Positions 33,546-42,498 of a stretch of DNA of 64,000 bases are shown here, piece after piece. This DNA is from CBDEGU01 sp965238045 (GTDB lineage: Bacteria; Acidobacteriota; Terriglobia; Bryobacterales; UBA6623): NCBI GenBank assembly GCA_965238045.1, contig CBDEGU010000009.1, forward strand, positions 124,001-188,000, read 5' to 3'. Below the pieces are notes generated by a model. That model was not told the origin of the DNA. It saw only the letters and a list, made by a program, of their open reading frames with translations, and did no database searches. The number at the start of each line of letters is the position of its first letter. The first letter of the stretch is position 1. The translations under genes were made by a program, and so were the position numbers.

Positions 33546-34166
33546 TTATGGTTCCTGGTCCGGCAATTCTTTGATTGTGACATTGCGGTAGAAGACCGGC
33601 CAGCCTTCCGATTGCAGGCAGATATAACCCTCCGCCGGATCGGCCCCCCAGCCTTCATTGACGAGCTTGCCATTGAGCTCGACGCGTACTTGTCCATCGC
33701 GCGAGGTGATCTCGTAGCGGTCCCAATCGCCGAACGGGATCCGGTCCTTGATGATGGGTCCGCGTTTCGCCCCCTGGATGCCGCCGCTAAACAAACTGCC
33801 GGCTTCGCCGTAGTGTCCTTGAACCTCGACAAAGGACTTTGGCCAGCGCTCGCCCGCCGCTTCACTGGCGTAGATGAAGAAGCCGGCGTTCGGCCAGCGC
33901 TCGGGGGCTTGGGTCCACCCTTCCTTTTGGAAGCGCCACTCCGCACGGAAGATGAAATTCTTGTACTTCTTGTTGCTGCGCAGGTATCCCCTCGGCTCCC
34001 CCTTGCAGGCAATCACGCCATCCCCGAGTGACCATGTTTCCGGTGGGGTGTTGACGATGGTCCAGTGCTCGCGGACGTCATTGTTCGGCATCAGCGAGAC
34101 GAAGCCCTCCGACTGCGCGCTGAGAAGGGCGGGAAGAACAATAGCGAGAAAGAATGCCGATCGCAT
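33546..34166 (-). CDS. DUF1080 (3-keto-disaccharide hydrolase family) protein, secreted
   Basis: The start at 34166 follows AAGGAG with six bases spacing and gives 206 residues with a signal peptide (MRSAFFLAIVLPALLSAQ). The rest is a single DUF1080 beta-sandwich: NFIFRAEWRFQKEGWT, WPNAGFFIYAS, VEVQGHYGEAGSLF, IPFGDWDRYEITSRDGQVRVELNG, EGYICLQSEGWPVFYRNVTIKEL. DUF1080 proteins are known from Bacteroides work as 3-keto-glycoside hydrolases acting with Gfo/Idh-type oxidoreductases. A paralogue about 60% identical lies at 41824. The receptor gene upstream on the same strand ends 96 bp away, so both may be one transcript. Confidence 0.87.
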   Translation of the reverse strand: MRSAFFLAIVLPALLSAQSEGFVSLMPNNDVREHWTIVNTPPETWSLGDGVIACKGEPRGYLRSNKKYKNFIFRAEWRFQKEGWTQAPERWPNAGFFIYASEAAGERWPKSFVEVQGHYGEAGSLFSGGIQGAKRGPIIKDRIPFGDWDRYEITSRDGQVRVELNGKLVNEGWGADPAEGYICLQSEGWPVFYRNVTIKELPDQEP

Positions 34167-34262
34167 GACAAGCTCCTTGGACCAAAGCTCGGATTGACAA
34201 AACAACGGGCCGCCGGCAAGAGAGCGCCAGCGGCCCGAATACGTCTTCGTGAGGTCCTCCTG

Positions 34263-37200
34263 CTACCAGAGGAACTTCAAGCCTAACTGGATGGTGCGCC
34301 CGGCGGCAGCGCCGGTAATGCGCCCAAAGTTACCCCGGGTCAGCCGGTTCGACGGGTTGTTGAAATTCACTTGGTTGAGCAAGTTGAAGAACTCCGCCCG
34401 GAACTGGAAGCGTGTTTTCTCTGTAACCCGGATGTCCTTCAGGATGGCCAGGTCGGTGTTGACAAAGGCCGGGCCGGAAAGAACGCCCCGGGAAGAGGTG
34501 CCAACGCCACCGTCCGGGGGCCGGGCGAAGGCCTCGGTGTTGAAGAATTCGCCGATCATATCATCCCGCGAACCATGATCCCTCTTGGGGCTGCCGACGA
34601 TATCGGCGCGGGTCCGGCAACCGCTGGCCAACAAAGTGTCCTGTCCGGAGTCGATGCTGAAGGCCCCGCCACTCTGAATCGTCGTGATGCCCGACAAGCT
34701 CCAGCCGCCCAGCAGGCGGCTGGCCGCGCCCTGCTTCGAGCGGTAGACCGGCGGACTCCAAATCCCCGACAAGACGTAAGCGTGCCTGCGGTCCCAGCTG
34801 GAACGGCCGTAGTCGTGATCCGGCCGAAAGGGATCCGTCAAGCAGCCGCCCAGGTTGGTCGTGGAGCTGCTGTCGAGCGATTTTGCCAGGGTATAGGATG
34901 TCGAAAACTGCAGCCCTTCCGAAAAGCGCTTCTTCAGTTCCACCTGAAAGCTGTGATAGTTGCTCCGGAAGGGGTTGTCGAGGTACGCCCCGCCGGAGCC
35001 GTAGACTCCCGGCAAGAAGGGCACCCGGTCGTCCTGGTTGCCGCGGGTCGAGAGCGCGTTGCCTTCGGCGTCCGTACCCGGAATGAATATCGCGGAGTTG
35101 AAGGGACGGAAGGCCAGCAGGTTGAGGCCTCTCTTTCCGATGTACCCGGTAGAGAGGGTATAGTCCCGTGAGAGCTCGCGCTCGACAAAAAAGCTCCAGT
35201 TCTGCACATAAGTGGATGCCAGGTTGTTCGAGATCGGACCCCACAGACCGTTGAGTGGGAAGGTGAACGTGAAGTCGCTGGGAGGGGCTGACACCGGCAG
35301 CGGTGTCGCGCCGATCGAGCCAAAGGGATCCGACAACAGCCCATCGCGGTAGGTCTGACGCCCCACTGTAAACGGCGGGTTGGTTTGAGCCAGCGTGTCG
35401 CCGTTGGCCGTCTCGTAAAAGATCCCATAGGCACCCCGGACAGCCGTGCGGCCGTCTCCAAAGACATCCCAGGCGAACCCAAAGCGAGGAGCGAAGTTAT
35501 TCCTGTCGTTCTTGGTCAGAGCTCGCTTGATTTCTTCACCGCTGGGGTCCCGATCCCCTGGGAACAGCAAGCCGGGGGGCGCGTTGGGAACGACCGTCGA
35601 CTGGGCTGTCTCGTCGAAAACGACCTTGTTCAAGCGGTCGAACTTCTCCACCCAAGGTGTGGACAACTCATATCGCAGCCCCATGTTCAGTGTAAAGCGA
35701 GGAGTGACCTTGTAGTCGTCGTGAAAGTAGAAAACGGTGTACGTTGTGGCGTCATCGTTGTTGCGGACACCCGCCGAAACCGGCAAGTTGTCGTAGGCGC
35801 CGAGCAGGAAATCGGCCGTGGAGTCGCCGGCGCCGGCCGAAACGCCCCCTCCGGTGCGGACTCCACTGAAGGTAAAGCGGGGCGGCCCGAGGAATCCCTG
35901 GAACCAGCCGATATCCATGTACTCAAAACCGACCTTGAGAGTATGCCGGCCGCGAATGACGCTCACGTCGTCCTTGATCTGGTAGGTGTTCGAGACAAAA
36001 TCTACCGTCCCGCCCGAACCGAGGTCCCAACGGCCCGATACGCGGAATCGCGGAGAGCCGCCGTCGGTGTACTCCGGCATCCCGGCGATGCCGAGCGACT
36101 CGGGTGTGCGGTTTACCGTCGCCTCCGAGATTGAGAAGGAGCGCGTGTAGCCGAGCGTCAACTGATTCAGCACCGTCGACGAGGCTGCATAGACATGGTT
36201 GAGGCTGGCTGTCTGCACGCGTGTGGAGCGGGCCCGGCCCGTCCAGCCATTGAAGTCCGTGCCGTAAGCCCCGACCCCCTCGGTCAGATCCTTGGTCTGG
36301 TTGAGGTAGTAGGTGACGAACAGATTTTGCTTGTCGCTCAGGTTGAGATCCCCACGCACCATATAGAGTTCCGAATCCCGTGGCCGGACCCCCAAGCCCT
36401 GGAAGGTGTCGCCGGGGTTCGCCACCGTCGGCACAAACTGCAGAATGTTCTTGGACGCCGAGTCAAACATCGAGACAGGGATCTGATTGTTGGGAAACGG
36501 AGTGCCGTCGAACGGATTCACCAACTGTTTGGAGAGGTGCGAGAAATCGCCCCCCAGCTCCGCTGTGCTCGGCGGTTCCGAGTCTGTGGTCGTCGGCTGG
36601 CGACGGTCGTCGTTGATCTCAAACGTGCCGAAGATGAAGACTTTGTCCTTGACCATGGGACCGCCCGCGGCGCCCCCGTACTGGTTCTTCTTCAGTTCGG
36701 GCTTCTGTCCCTGGAAGAAACTGCGGGCGTTGAGGTTGTCGTTACGGAGAAAGTGCCACAGCGCTCCGTGGAACTCGTTGGTGCCTTGCTTGCTCACGAT
36801 CGTGATGTTCGAGCCAGGGTTGCGGCCTGAGTCGGCCGAGAAGTTGCTGGTCTGAATCTTGAATTCCTGGATCGCGTCGGGCGGCGGCACGTTGAGCCCC
36901 GTATTGCGGGACGGATTCATGAAGTAGGCGCCGTTGAACTGGTTGTAGTTCATGTTGGCGCGGCCGCCGTTGACGTTCATCTGAGGGCCCGCCCGCGCAC
37001 TGCTAATGTCGCTATTATCGCGCGCGCTCACGTTCAGCACGCCCGGCAGAGTTTTCGCCAGGGCAAATACGTTTCTCCCGCTTAGGGGCAGGTCCACGAT
37101 CCGCTCATCGGTGATGGTGGAGGAAGCTTCCGACGAGAACGTGTCGATCTGCGCCGCCGCCGCCACTACCTCGATGGACTCTGTTACGTCGCCGAGCTCG

Positions 37201-37517
37201 AGCTGAACGTCGGCCCGCACGTTCTCGTCCACCGTCAACACCACCGCAGTGTTGCGGAACGTCTTGAAGCCCGTAATTTCAGCTTCGATCGTGTACACGC
37301 CCGACACCAAACCGAGCACCTGGTAGAAACCGGTTGCGTCACTGGTGGTGGCACGGCTCAGGCCGGTGCGTTCGTCGGTGATCGTGACGTTCACTCCGGG
37401 CACGAAGGCACCCGTGGGATCTTTCGTATATCCGTTGATGGTACCCTTGGTTTGTGCGCCAAGGGAAACGCAGAACATCAGGAAAGCGATCGCGAAAATC
37501 GTGATAGTTCTCGGCAT
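34263..37517 (-). CDS. TonB-dependent receptor-like outer membrane protein (Oar type)
   Basis: The start at 37517 follows AGGAG and gives 1084 residues. A signal peptide (IFAIAFLMFCVSLGAQ) precedes a carboxypeptidase-regulatory-like domain (GTINGYTKDPTGAFVPGVNVTI to TADVQLELG-like end, about residues 24-110). The plug domain follows (DLPLSGRNVFALAKTLPGV, NVNGGRANMNYNQFNGAYFM), and then a long beta-barrel ending in the aromatic LGLKFLW. The family is greatly expanded in Acidobacteria and is thought to import oligosaccharides or other large substrates. Flanking DUF1080, ROK, TIM-barrel and Gfo/Idh genes suggest a glycan or glycoside. A promoter with TTGACA lies upstream. Confidence 0.92.
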   Translation of the reverse strand: MPRTITIFAIAFLMFCVSLGAQTKGTINGYTKDPTGAFVPGVNVTITDERTGLSRATTSDATGFYQVLGLVSGVYTIEAEITGFKTFRNTAVVLTVDENVRADVQLELGDVTESIEVVAAAAQIDTFSSEASSTITDERIVDLPLSGRNVFALAKTLPGVLNVSARDNSDISSARAGPQMNVNGGRANMNYNQFNGAYFMNPSRNTGLNVPPPDAIQEFKIQTSNFSADSGRNPGSNITIVSKQGTNEFHGALWHFLRNDNLNARSFFQGQKPELKKNQYGGAAGGPMVKDKVFIFGTFEINDDRRQPTTTDSEPPSTAELGGDFSHLSKQLVNPFDGTPFPNNQIPVSMFDSASKNILQFVPTVANPGDTFQGLGVRPRDSELYMVRGDLNLSDKQNLFVTYYLNQTKDLTEGVGAYGTDFNGWTGRARSTRVQTASLNHVYAASSTVLNQLTLGYTRSFSISEATVNRTPESLGIAGMPEYTDGGSPRFRVSGRWDLGSGGTVDFVSNTYQIKDDVSVIRGRHTLKVGFEYMDIGWFQGFLGPPRFTFSGVRTGGGVSAGAGDSTADFLLGAYDNLPVSAGVRNNDDATTYTVFYFHDDYKVTPRFTLNMGLRYELSTPWVEKFDRLNKVVFDETAQSTVVPNAPPGLLFPGDRDPSGEEIKRALTKNDRNNFAPRFGFAWDVFGDGRTAVRGAYGIFYETANGDTLAQTNPPFTVGRQTYRDGLLSDPFGSIGATPLPVSAPPSDFTFTFPLNGLWGPISNNLASTYVQNWSFFVERELSRDYTLSTGYIGKRGLNLLAFRPFNSAIFIPGTDAEGNALSTRGNQDDRVPFLPGVYGSGGAYLDNPFRSNYHSFQVELKKRFSEGLQFSTSYTLAKSLDSSSTTNLGGCLTDPFRPDHDYGRSSWDRRHAYVLSGIWSPPVYRSKQGAASRLLGGWSLSGITTIQSGGAFSIDSGQDTLLASGCRTRADIVGSPKRDHGSRDDMIGEFFNTEAFARPPDGGVGTSSRGVLSGPAFVNTDLAILKDIRVTEKTRFQFRAEFFNLLNQVNFNNPSNRLTRGNFGRITGAAAGRTIQLGLKFLW

Positions 37518-37681
37518 CGTTACTCCTAAAAACAATTAGCTTTCTCAAATCCCTCCCTCTGAGAAAAGAGGAACCGACCAGCGGGTGCCGCCGATGAAGA
37601 CGGTCGTTTACGCCACTTACTTGCAGAATGGATAAAAGTTTCCCGCACCGGCCCTAACTACCTTTTCGAGCGATTAGGGGT

Positions 37682-37711
37682 AGAGTATCGCAATTGTTGG
37701 CCCCATGTCAA
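37682..37711 (-). promoter_or_regulatory. Candidate promoter of the TonB receptor gene
   Basis: On the - strand TTGACA (37706-37711) is followed 17-18 bases on by ATACTC/TACTCT (37682-37688). It lies about 165 bp before the ATG. The divergent ROK gene starts at 37887, so a ROK operator could lie in between, but no clear palindrome was found. Confidence 0.5.
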
Positions 37712-37886
37712 GGGTTTATTTGGCGGAATACGTGATGATTGTAACGGTACGCGAGGGGCTGCGCGCCCACCCCCACGAGGATCGCCGTGATTCTCGACCG
37801 ATTCTCAACCGCTGGGTGGTGGCGAAAACTTTATTTCTCGCTGGAAGAAACAACTGTTTTTCGCTAAGATAGAATAGCCAAGCGCC

Positions 37887-39116
37887 ATGCGTCCTAACAC
37901 TTTGCAGCGGCCGGTACAGACTCGGCGGGTCCACCGGGCGGCGATTCTCGGCCTGCTTCGCCACTACAAGGAACTTTCGCGCGCGGAACTGGCTCGCCGC
38001 TCCGGCCTGTCACAGGCGAGCGTTTCCCGCATTGTGCGGGGGTTGCTTAAGGAGGGATATCTGGCCGAGGAATCCGCTGGACGTTCAACCGGCGGGCGGC
38101 CGAGCCTCGGACTGAAACTCGACGACGGCCGCCACCTCAGTATTGGCGTCGATATCCGCGACTGGGAAACCCGCATTTCGGCCGGCACGATGAACGGCCG
38201 GGTCATCGAAAGCCGCTATATCCGGACGCCGCCGGATCCAAAGGACGCGCTGGCGCGCATCACCGAGGAGGCGGAAACTCTGCGGCAAAGCCGCGGTGAC
38301 AGCCGGATCGTGGGCGTAGGCGTCAGCGCCAGGGGCTTTGTAGACAGCCGGCGCGGAGTGATCGAGCGCGGCAGCGAGCGCGGCAGCGACCGCGCCTGGT
38401 CGTCGGTGCCGGTACAGGAGTACATTGAGGAACGTCTCGGCCTGCCGGTCTATGTGGAGAACGTCGTGCGGGCCGCGGCGTTCGCTGAATATCATTACGG
38501 AGACCCTACCGTGCGGGGTTCGCACTGCCTGGTGCTGATTCTCGTCGACGAGGGGATCGGCGTCGGAATCATGCTCGGCGGAAAGCTCTACTACGGTCCG
38601 AGCATGGCGGCCGGAGAGTTCGGCCAGATGGTCATCGCCGATTCCCGGGGCGACGAGCGTCACGACCGCCCAGGGTGCCTGGAGCTGTTAGCGTCGAACC
38701 GCGCCATCTACAAACGCTACGCCTCTTTGAACGGGGGCGACAACTGGAACTCGGCCGACGTCACCTCGCGAGTCGAGCAAATTTGCCATGCCGCGATGGA
38801 AGGCGACAAGAAAGCCACAAAGACGCTGCGGGCAACCTGCCGCTTGCTCGGCATCGGCATCTCGAATATCATCTGGGGCCTGGACCCGGATGTGATTGTC
38901 ATCGACGGCGTGATCACCGAGGCTTGGCCGATGGTTCGCCCGGATCTGCGCCGCCAATTCGCCGATGGCAACGATTTCGTGAATTTTCGGAATCTGCTGC
39001 TGCGCCCGTCGTCGCTCGCCGGCGAGGCGGCGATTATCGGCGCCATCACGATCCCGTTCGATCCGCTGTTCACAACCGGCGGCCTGCCCGAGGTGAAAGC
39101 CGTCGCGATGACCTAG
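37887..39116 (+). CDS. ROK-family transcriptional regulator
   Basis: A 409-aa protein with an N-terminal winged helix-turn-helix (AILGLLRHYKELSRAELARRSGLSQASVSRIVRGLLKEGYL, residues 13-53) and a C-terminal ROK domain (LSIGVDIRDWETRISAG; GVGVSARGFVD; YVENVVRAAAFAEYHYG; LIDEG-like LVDEGIGVGIMLGGKLYYG). The zinc motif of sugar-sensing ROK proteins (CxCGxxGCxE) is reduced to HDRPGCLE, and the ATP-binding DxGxT is not kept, so it is a regulator rather than a kinase. ROK regulators (NagC/XylR/Mlc type) usually control sugar uptake operons. It is divergent from the TonB receptor gene and followed after 34 bp by a sugar isomerase-like gene. Confidence 0.9.
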   Translation: MRPNTLQRPVQTRRVHRAAILGLLRHYKELSRAELARRSGLSQASVSRIVRGLLKEGYLAEESAGRSTGGRPSLGLKLDDGRHLSIGVDIRDWETRISAGTMNGRVIESRYIRTPPDPKDALARITEEAETLRQSRGDSRIVGVGVSARGFVDSRRGVIERGSERGSDRAWSSVPVQEYIEERLGLPVYVENVVRAAAFAEYHYGDPTVRGSHCLVLILVDEGIGVGIMLGGKLYYGPSMAAGEFGQMVIADSRGDERHDRPGCLELLASNRAIYKRYASLNGGDNWNSADVTSRVEQICHAAMEGDKKATKTLRATCRLLGIGISNIIWGLDPDVIVIDGVITEAWPMVRPDLRRQFADGNDFVNFRNLLLRPSSLAGEAAIIGAITIPFDPLFTTGGLPEVKAVAMT

Positions 39117-39150
39117 GTACGCCCCAGGGGGGAAGCAGCGAGAACCCATC

Positions 39151-40074
39151 ATGAAACCACTGACGAAATCCAGTTGGACTCGGCGGCGGGTATTAGGCAG
39201 CGCCGTGGCGGCCCTGGCCGCCGCCACCGACGCCCGGGCCAGCACGCCGACCAACTTTCAAATCGCCTGCATGACGCTGCCCTACTCCAGCTATCCGTTC
39301 GAGCGGGCGCTCAAGGGGCTGCGGGACTCGGGCTTCCACTACGTCGCCTGGGGCACCAGGCACGCCGACGCCGGGGGCGAGCGCAAGGACCTCATTGCGC
39401 CCGAAGCACCCGGAGCCGTGGCAAAGGAACTCGCCAGGAAAAGCCGCGACCAGGGTCTGGAACCGGTGATGATGTTCTCCCGGGCCTACGTCGGCGATCC
39501 GGACGCGGTGCGCATCCATACCCGGCGCATCGAACAAGCCTCGGCGGCGAACATGCCCTTTCTGCTCACCTTCGGCAAGATCGCCACGGGCGGCTATCCG
39601 CTCTGGATCAAGAACTTGAAGGAACTGGGAGCGATCGCGCGATCCAACGGCGTCACCGTCGTCATCAAACAGCACGGCGGCAACACCGCCACGGGGCGCG
39701 ATTGCCAGCGCATCGTGCGGGAGGTCGCCGACGAGGGCGTCAAGATCTGCTACGACGCGGGCAATGTTCTCGACTACGCAAACGACGACCCCATCCCCGA
39801 CATTCAGGCCTGCTGGCAAGACGTTCGCGCCTTTGCCATCAAGGATCACCGCAACTGGCCCAAGGATCAGGACTGCGGGCCGGGCTTCGGCGAAATCGAC
39901 CACTACCGTCTGCTGATGCCGGTCGCCAATACGGGGCTGGATATGCCCCTGGCCTGCGAGAACATCTTCGAACCCCTGGTGCCCCGGCCGGCCGCCGCCG
40001 AAGGCGTCGACAAGCTGGCGCGGCGCGCGCGGGAATACTTGGAGTCGGTGATCCGCGGAGTGCGGTCAGCCTAG
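39151..40074 (+). CDS. Exported sugar isomerase/epimerase-like TIM barrel
   Basis: 307 residues with a twin-arginine-like N-terminus (TRRRVLGSAVAALAAATDARA). The barrel is of the xylose isomerase-like type: MTLPYSSYPFERALKGLRDSGF, candidate metal-binding positions in GVTVVIKQHGG, KICYDAGNVLDY (Asp), AFAIKDHRNW (His) and the final Glu in PLACENIFEPL. Related secreted proteins act in the 3-keto-glycoside route or as sugar epimerases. The gene follows the ROK regulator closely and is probably co-transcribed with it. An inverted-repeat element lies after the stop. Confidence 0.82.
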   Translation: MKPLTKSSWTRRRVLGSAVAALAAATDARASTPTNFQIACMTLPYSSYPFERALKGLRDSGFHYVAWGTRHADAGGERKDLIAPEAPGAVAKELARKSRDQGLEPVMMFSRAYVGDPDAVRIHTRRIEQASAANMPFLLTFGKIATGGYPLWIKNLKELGAIARSNGVTVVIKQHGGNTATGRDCQRIVREVADEGVKICYDAGNVLDYANDDPIPDIQACWQDVRAFAIKDHRNWPKDQDCGPGFGEIDHYRLLMPVANTGLDMPLACENIFEPLVPRPAAAEGVDKLARRAREYLESVIRGVRSA

Positions 40075-40238
40075 CCGGGCTGATCAGGCCGTGGCCGGTT
40101 CGGACCCGCGAGTCTGGCGGAGTCACGCGCTACAAACGTCCCACCGCGGAGGTCAACCTCGCTGCCTCCCCGCCGCGGGGCCGGAAGACAGAGACGCCGG
40201 TGATTGCGGTCTATGATTCTGATGGCCGTACCAGCGAA

Positions 40239-40422
40239 CTAGCCCGCATTTCTCACCGCCTGACGACCGAAGCACATGACAGACCCGCCACTACTTCGTT
40301 GCGCTTGCTTGCCGTGCTCAACGTACTGTCAAGTACGCCTGCGCTCGTCAAGCGGCGCGCGCCTCGTACTGACAGGCCTCTCACTCACTTCGCTTCGCCA
40401 CGTGGTGAGAAAAGCGGGCTAG
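40239..40422. mobile_element. MITE-like element with 22-bp inverted ends starting CTAG
   Basis: The left end (40239-40260) and the reverse complement of the right end (40401-40422) agree at 19 of 22 positions, both starting CTAGCCCGC and containing TTTCTCACC. The interior of about 140 bp has no gene. The right end contains the stop codon of the Gfo/Idh gene. A partial copy of the same end lies at 17129. Family unknown; a CTAG target duplication is possible. Confidence 0.6.
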
Positions 40423-41588
40423 AGCGACACGCCCATCTCGTCCCACGTAACCATGCGGCGCTGATAGATGGCTTCGCGTCCCATGATGGCCGTGAGGGCC
40501 GAGACAGCGGCCACATCAATACCGACCGTCGAGGCGGTCTTGTCGCGAATCGCCTGGAAGAACTCGTTGTGTGCAATCTCGGTCAGATTCACGTCCTCGG
40601 CTTCCTTATGCTCGACCGGCTCCTGGTCGCCTTGCATGTCGTAGAAGGTCCACGAACCATAGTCTAGTTCGATGGCACCCTCCTCGCCGAAAACGACAAA
40701 CCACATTCCATTGCGCAACTCTTTCATCTTGCGCGGATGCAGGTAGAGCTGACTGTAGTCGAGGTGCATGTCGTTCTGGTAAATATACTCGACGCTGAAA
40801 CCGTCCATCATCAGCGTGCCGGCTGGAATGGGTTCGGGCAGGTACCTCTTGCCGTGGCCGTAAACGCTGACCGGCCGGGAACCGGCGAGCCAGTTGCAGA
40901 CATCAATGTTGTGAATGGCGTTCTCGACGATCAGATCGCCGGACTGCTTGACGTCTTCATACCAGGCGGGCCGCTTGCGCCGCTGGCCGCTGCCGCCCTC
41001 CACCCGCGTGCCGGGCCGGGAAGGAGTGCTGTGGCGCTGGGCCTTGACGACGAACGGGCGGCCGATGATGTTCTTATTGTGGATCTGATTCACGACCTCC
41101 CGCATCATGGGAGAGTTGCGTGACTGCAATCCGACCTGGAAAACTTTGTCTGACTTGCGGGCGGCCTTTACGGCCAGCTTCACCTGGCCGGGCGTGATCG
41201 CGAGAGGCTTTTCGCAATAGACGTGCTTGCCGGCGTCTAGCGCCGCGGCGGCCATTTCGGCGTGCAGGTAGCACGGCGTGGCAACCAAGACTGCGTCAAC
41301 GTCGCTCTGCGCCAGCAGTTTGCGGTAGTCAGTGTAGGAGCGCGGATTATCGTCCTGGGCAACGCTCTGCGCCTTGTCGCGGGCCGCGGAATCGGTGTCG
41401 CAAACGGCGATGATCTTGACGTCTTCGCGTTTGACCAGACGCCGCATATGCGCGCCTCCCCGCTTGCCGGTTCCGATCATGCCCATGCGAATGGACTCGG
41501 ACGCGGCGGCCGAACTAACGGCGGAAGATGCCGCCGCAGCGGCGGCTCCTTGCAGAAAACCTCTTCGGCCGAGTGCTTTACTAGCCAT
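40419..41588 (-). CDS. Gfo/Idh/MocA-family oxidoreductase, Tat-exported
   Basis: 389 residues from the ATG at 41588. A Tat signal (LGRRGFLQGAAAAAASSAV) precedes the NAD(P)-binding fold (RMGMIGTGKRGGAHMRRL; CDTDSAARDKA; VLVATPCYLHAEMA; HVYCEKPLAITPGQ, the EKP Lys). The substrate domain contains NAIHNIDVCNWL. Exported Gfo/Idh proteins with bound cofactor are known in Planctomycetes and Bacteroidetes-type glycan systems, where they oxidise the 3-OH of glycosides. Its neighbours, a DUF1080 gene divergent at 41824 and a TIM barrel, fit this. The stop codon lies in the MITE end. Confidence 0.9.
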   Translation of the reverse strand: MASKALGRRGFLQGAAAAAASSAVSSAAASESIRMGMIGTGKRGGAHMRRLVKREDVKIIAVCDTDSAARDKAQSVAQDDNPRSYTDYRKLLAQSDVDAVLVATPCYLHAEMAAAALDAGKHVYCEKPLAITPGQVKLAVKAARKSDKVFQVGLQSRNSPMMREVVNQIHNKNIIGRPFVVKAQRHSTPSRPGTRVEGGSGQRRKRPAWYEDVKQSGDLIVENAIHNIDVCNWLAGSRPVSVYGHGKRYLPEPIPAGTLMMDGFSVEYIYQNDMHLDYSQLYLHPRKMKELRNGMWFVVFGEEGAIELDYGSWTFYDMQGDQEPVEHKEAEDVNLTEIAHNEFFQAIRDKTASTVGIDVAAVSALTAIMGREAIYQRRMVTWDEMGVSL

Positions 41589-41823
41589 CTTTTTTCTTCC
41601 AACTGCTAACAATGACTGACGAATCGTCGTCGCCCATGCAGAGTAGGGCTTAGATTAACACAAAGCCGGAACTGGTCTCCGCGGTGACATTTCTCCGGCA
41701 CCCCCTTGCCCGAGTGCTATAAGAGGAGACACTACCTTGCGGACCTCCGGCGGGCAAGCACCGGTCGCGGCCGGTGGCGAGAGGTCCTGTACCGTAGAGG
41801 GATTCGACGGGAGAAGAGTGAGT

Positions 41824-42435
41824 ATGCTTCGATTCGTTCTCGTAATACTTTGTGCGCCCCTGGTGTGGGCCCAGTCGGAAGGTTTCGTTTCTCTTTCGCC
41901 AAAGAAAACTTTGGGAGAACACTGGATCCGCGAAGGATCCGCGCCCGGCACCTGGTCGGTAAAGGACGGCGTGATCGTATGCACCGGCACGCCGAACGGA
42001 TTCTTGCGCAGCAAAAAATCCTACCGCAATTTCATCTTCCGCGCCACCTGGCGATTCAAGAAAGAAGGCTGGACCAAGGCGCCCGCCGAATGGCCCAACG
42101 CCGGATTCTTCATCAACGCTGGAAAGATAAACCGTACCTGGCCGAAATCCCTGGAAGTGCAGGGCCACTACGGCGAGGCGGCGAGTCTGTTCGGCGTGCG
42201 CGGCGGAAAGGTGACTGGCGCGCGGCGGGGACCGATCGACGACGACCGGATTCCGTTCGGCAACTGGGACCACATCGAAATCAAATCCCTCGACGGTGAT
42301 GTGACGATCCAGCTCAACGGCAAGAAGATCAACCAGGGCCGCGTCGTCGAGCCTACCGAGGGAAACATCTGTCTCCAAGCCGAAGGCTGGCCCGTCTATT
42401 ACAAGAATCGCGAAATCCGGGAATTGGGCCCTTAG
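41824..42435 (+). CDS. DUF1080 (3-keto-disaccharide hydrolase family) protein, secreted
   Basis: The ATG at 41824 gives 203 residues with a signal peptide (MLRFVLVILCAPLVWAQ); the longer upstream frame was rejected. It aligns along its whole length with the protein at 33546 at roughly 60% identity: SEGFVSL, NFIFRATWRFKKEGWTKAP, WPNAGFFI, EVQGHYGEAASLFG, RIPFGNWDHIEIKSLDGDV, CLQAEGWPVYYKN. Duplication at both ends of one cluster suggests related but separate roles. It is divergent from the Gfo/Idh gene (235 bp between starts) and may share its control region. Confidence 0.87.
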   Translation: MLRFVLVILCAPLVWAQSEGFVSLSPKKTLGEHWIREGSAPGTWSVKDGVIVCTGTPNGFLRSKKSYRNFIFRATWRFKKEGWTKAPAEWPNAGFFINAGKINRTWPKSLEVQGHYGEAASLFGVRGGKVTGARRGPIDDDRIPFGNWDHIEIKSLDGDVTIQLNGKKINQGRVVEPTEGNICLQAEGWPVYYKNREIRELGP

Positions 42436-42498
42436 CCGGCCTCGGGCAAACTTCAAGGCCCCCCTGTTGTACCCCCCATCTCCGAGCGGGCCGCGCGT

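Noticed and set aside
34371..35171. Open frame opposite the TonB receptor
   Set aside because: Antisense of the beta-barrel region; no start context or domain.
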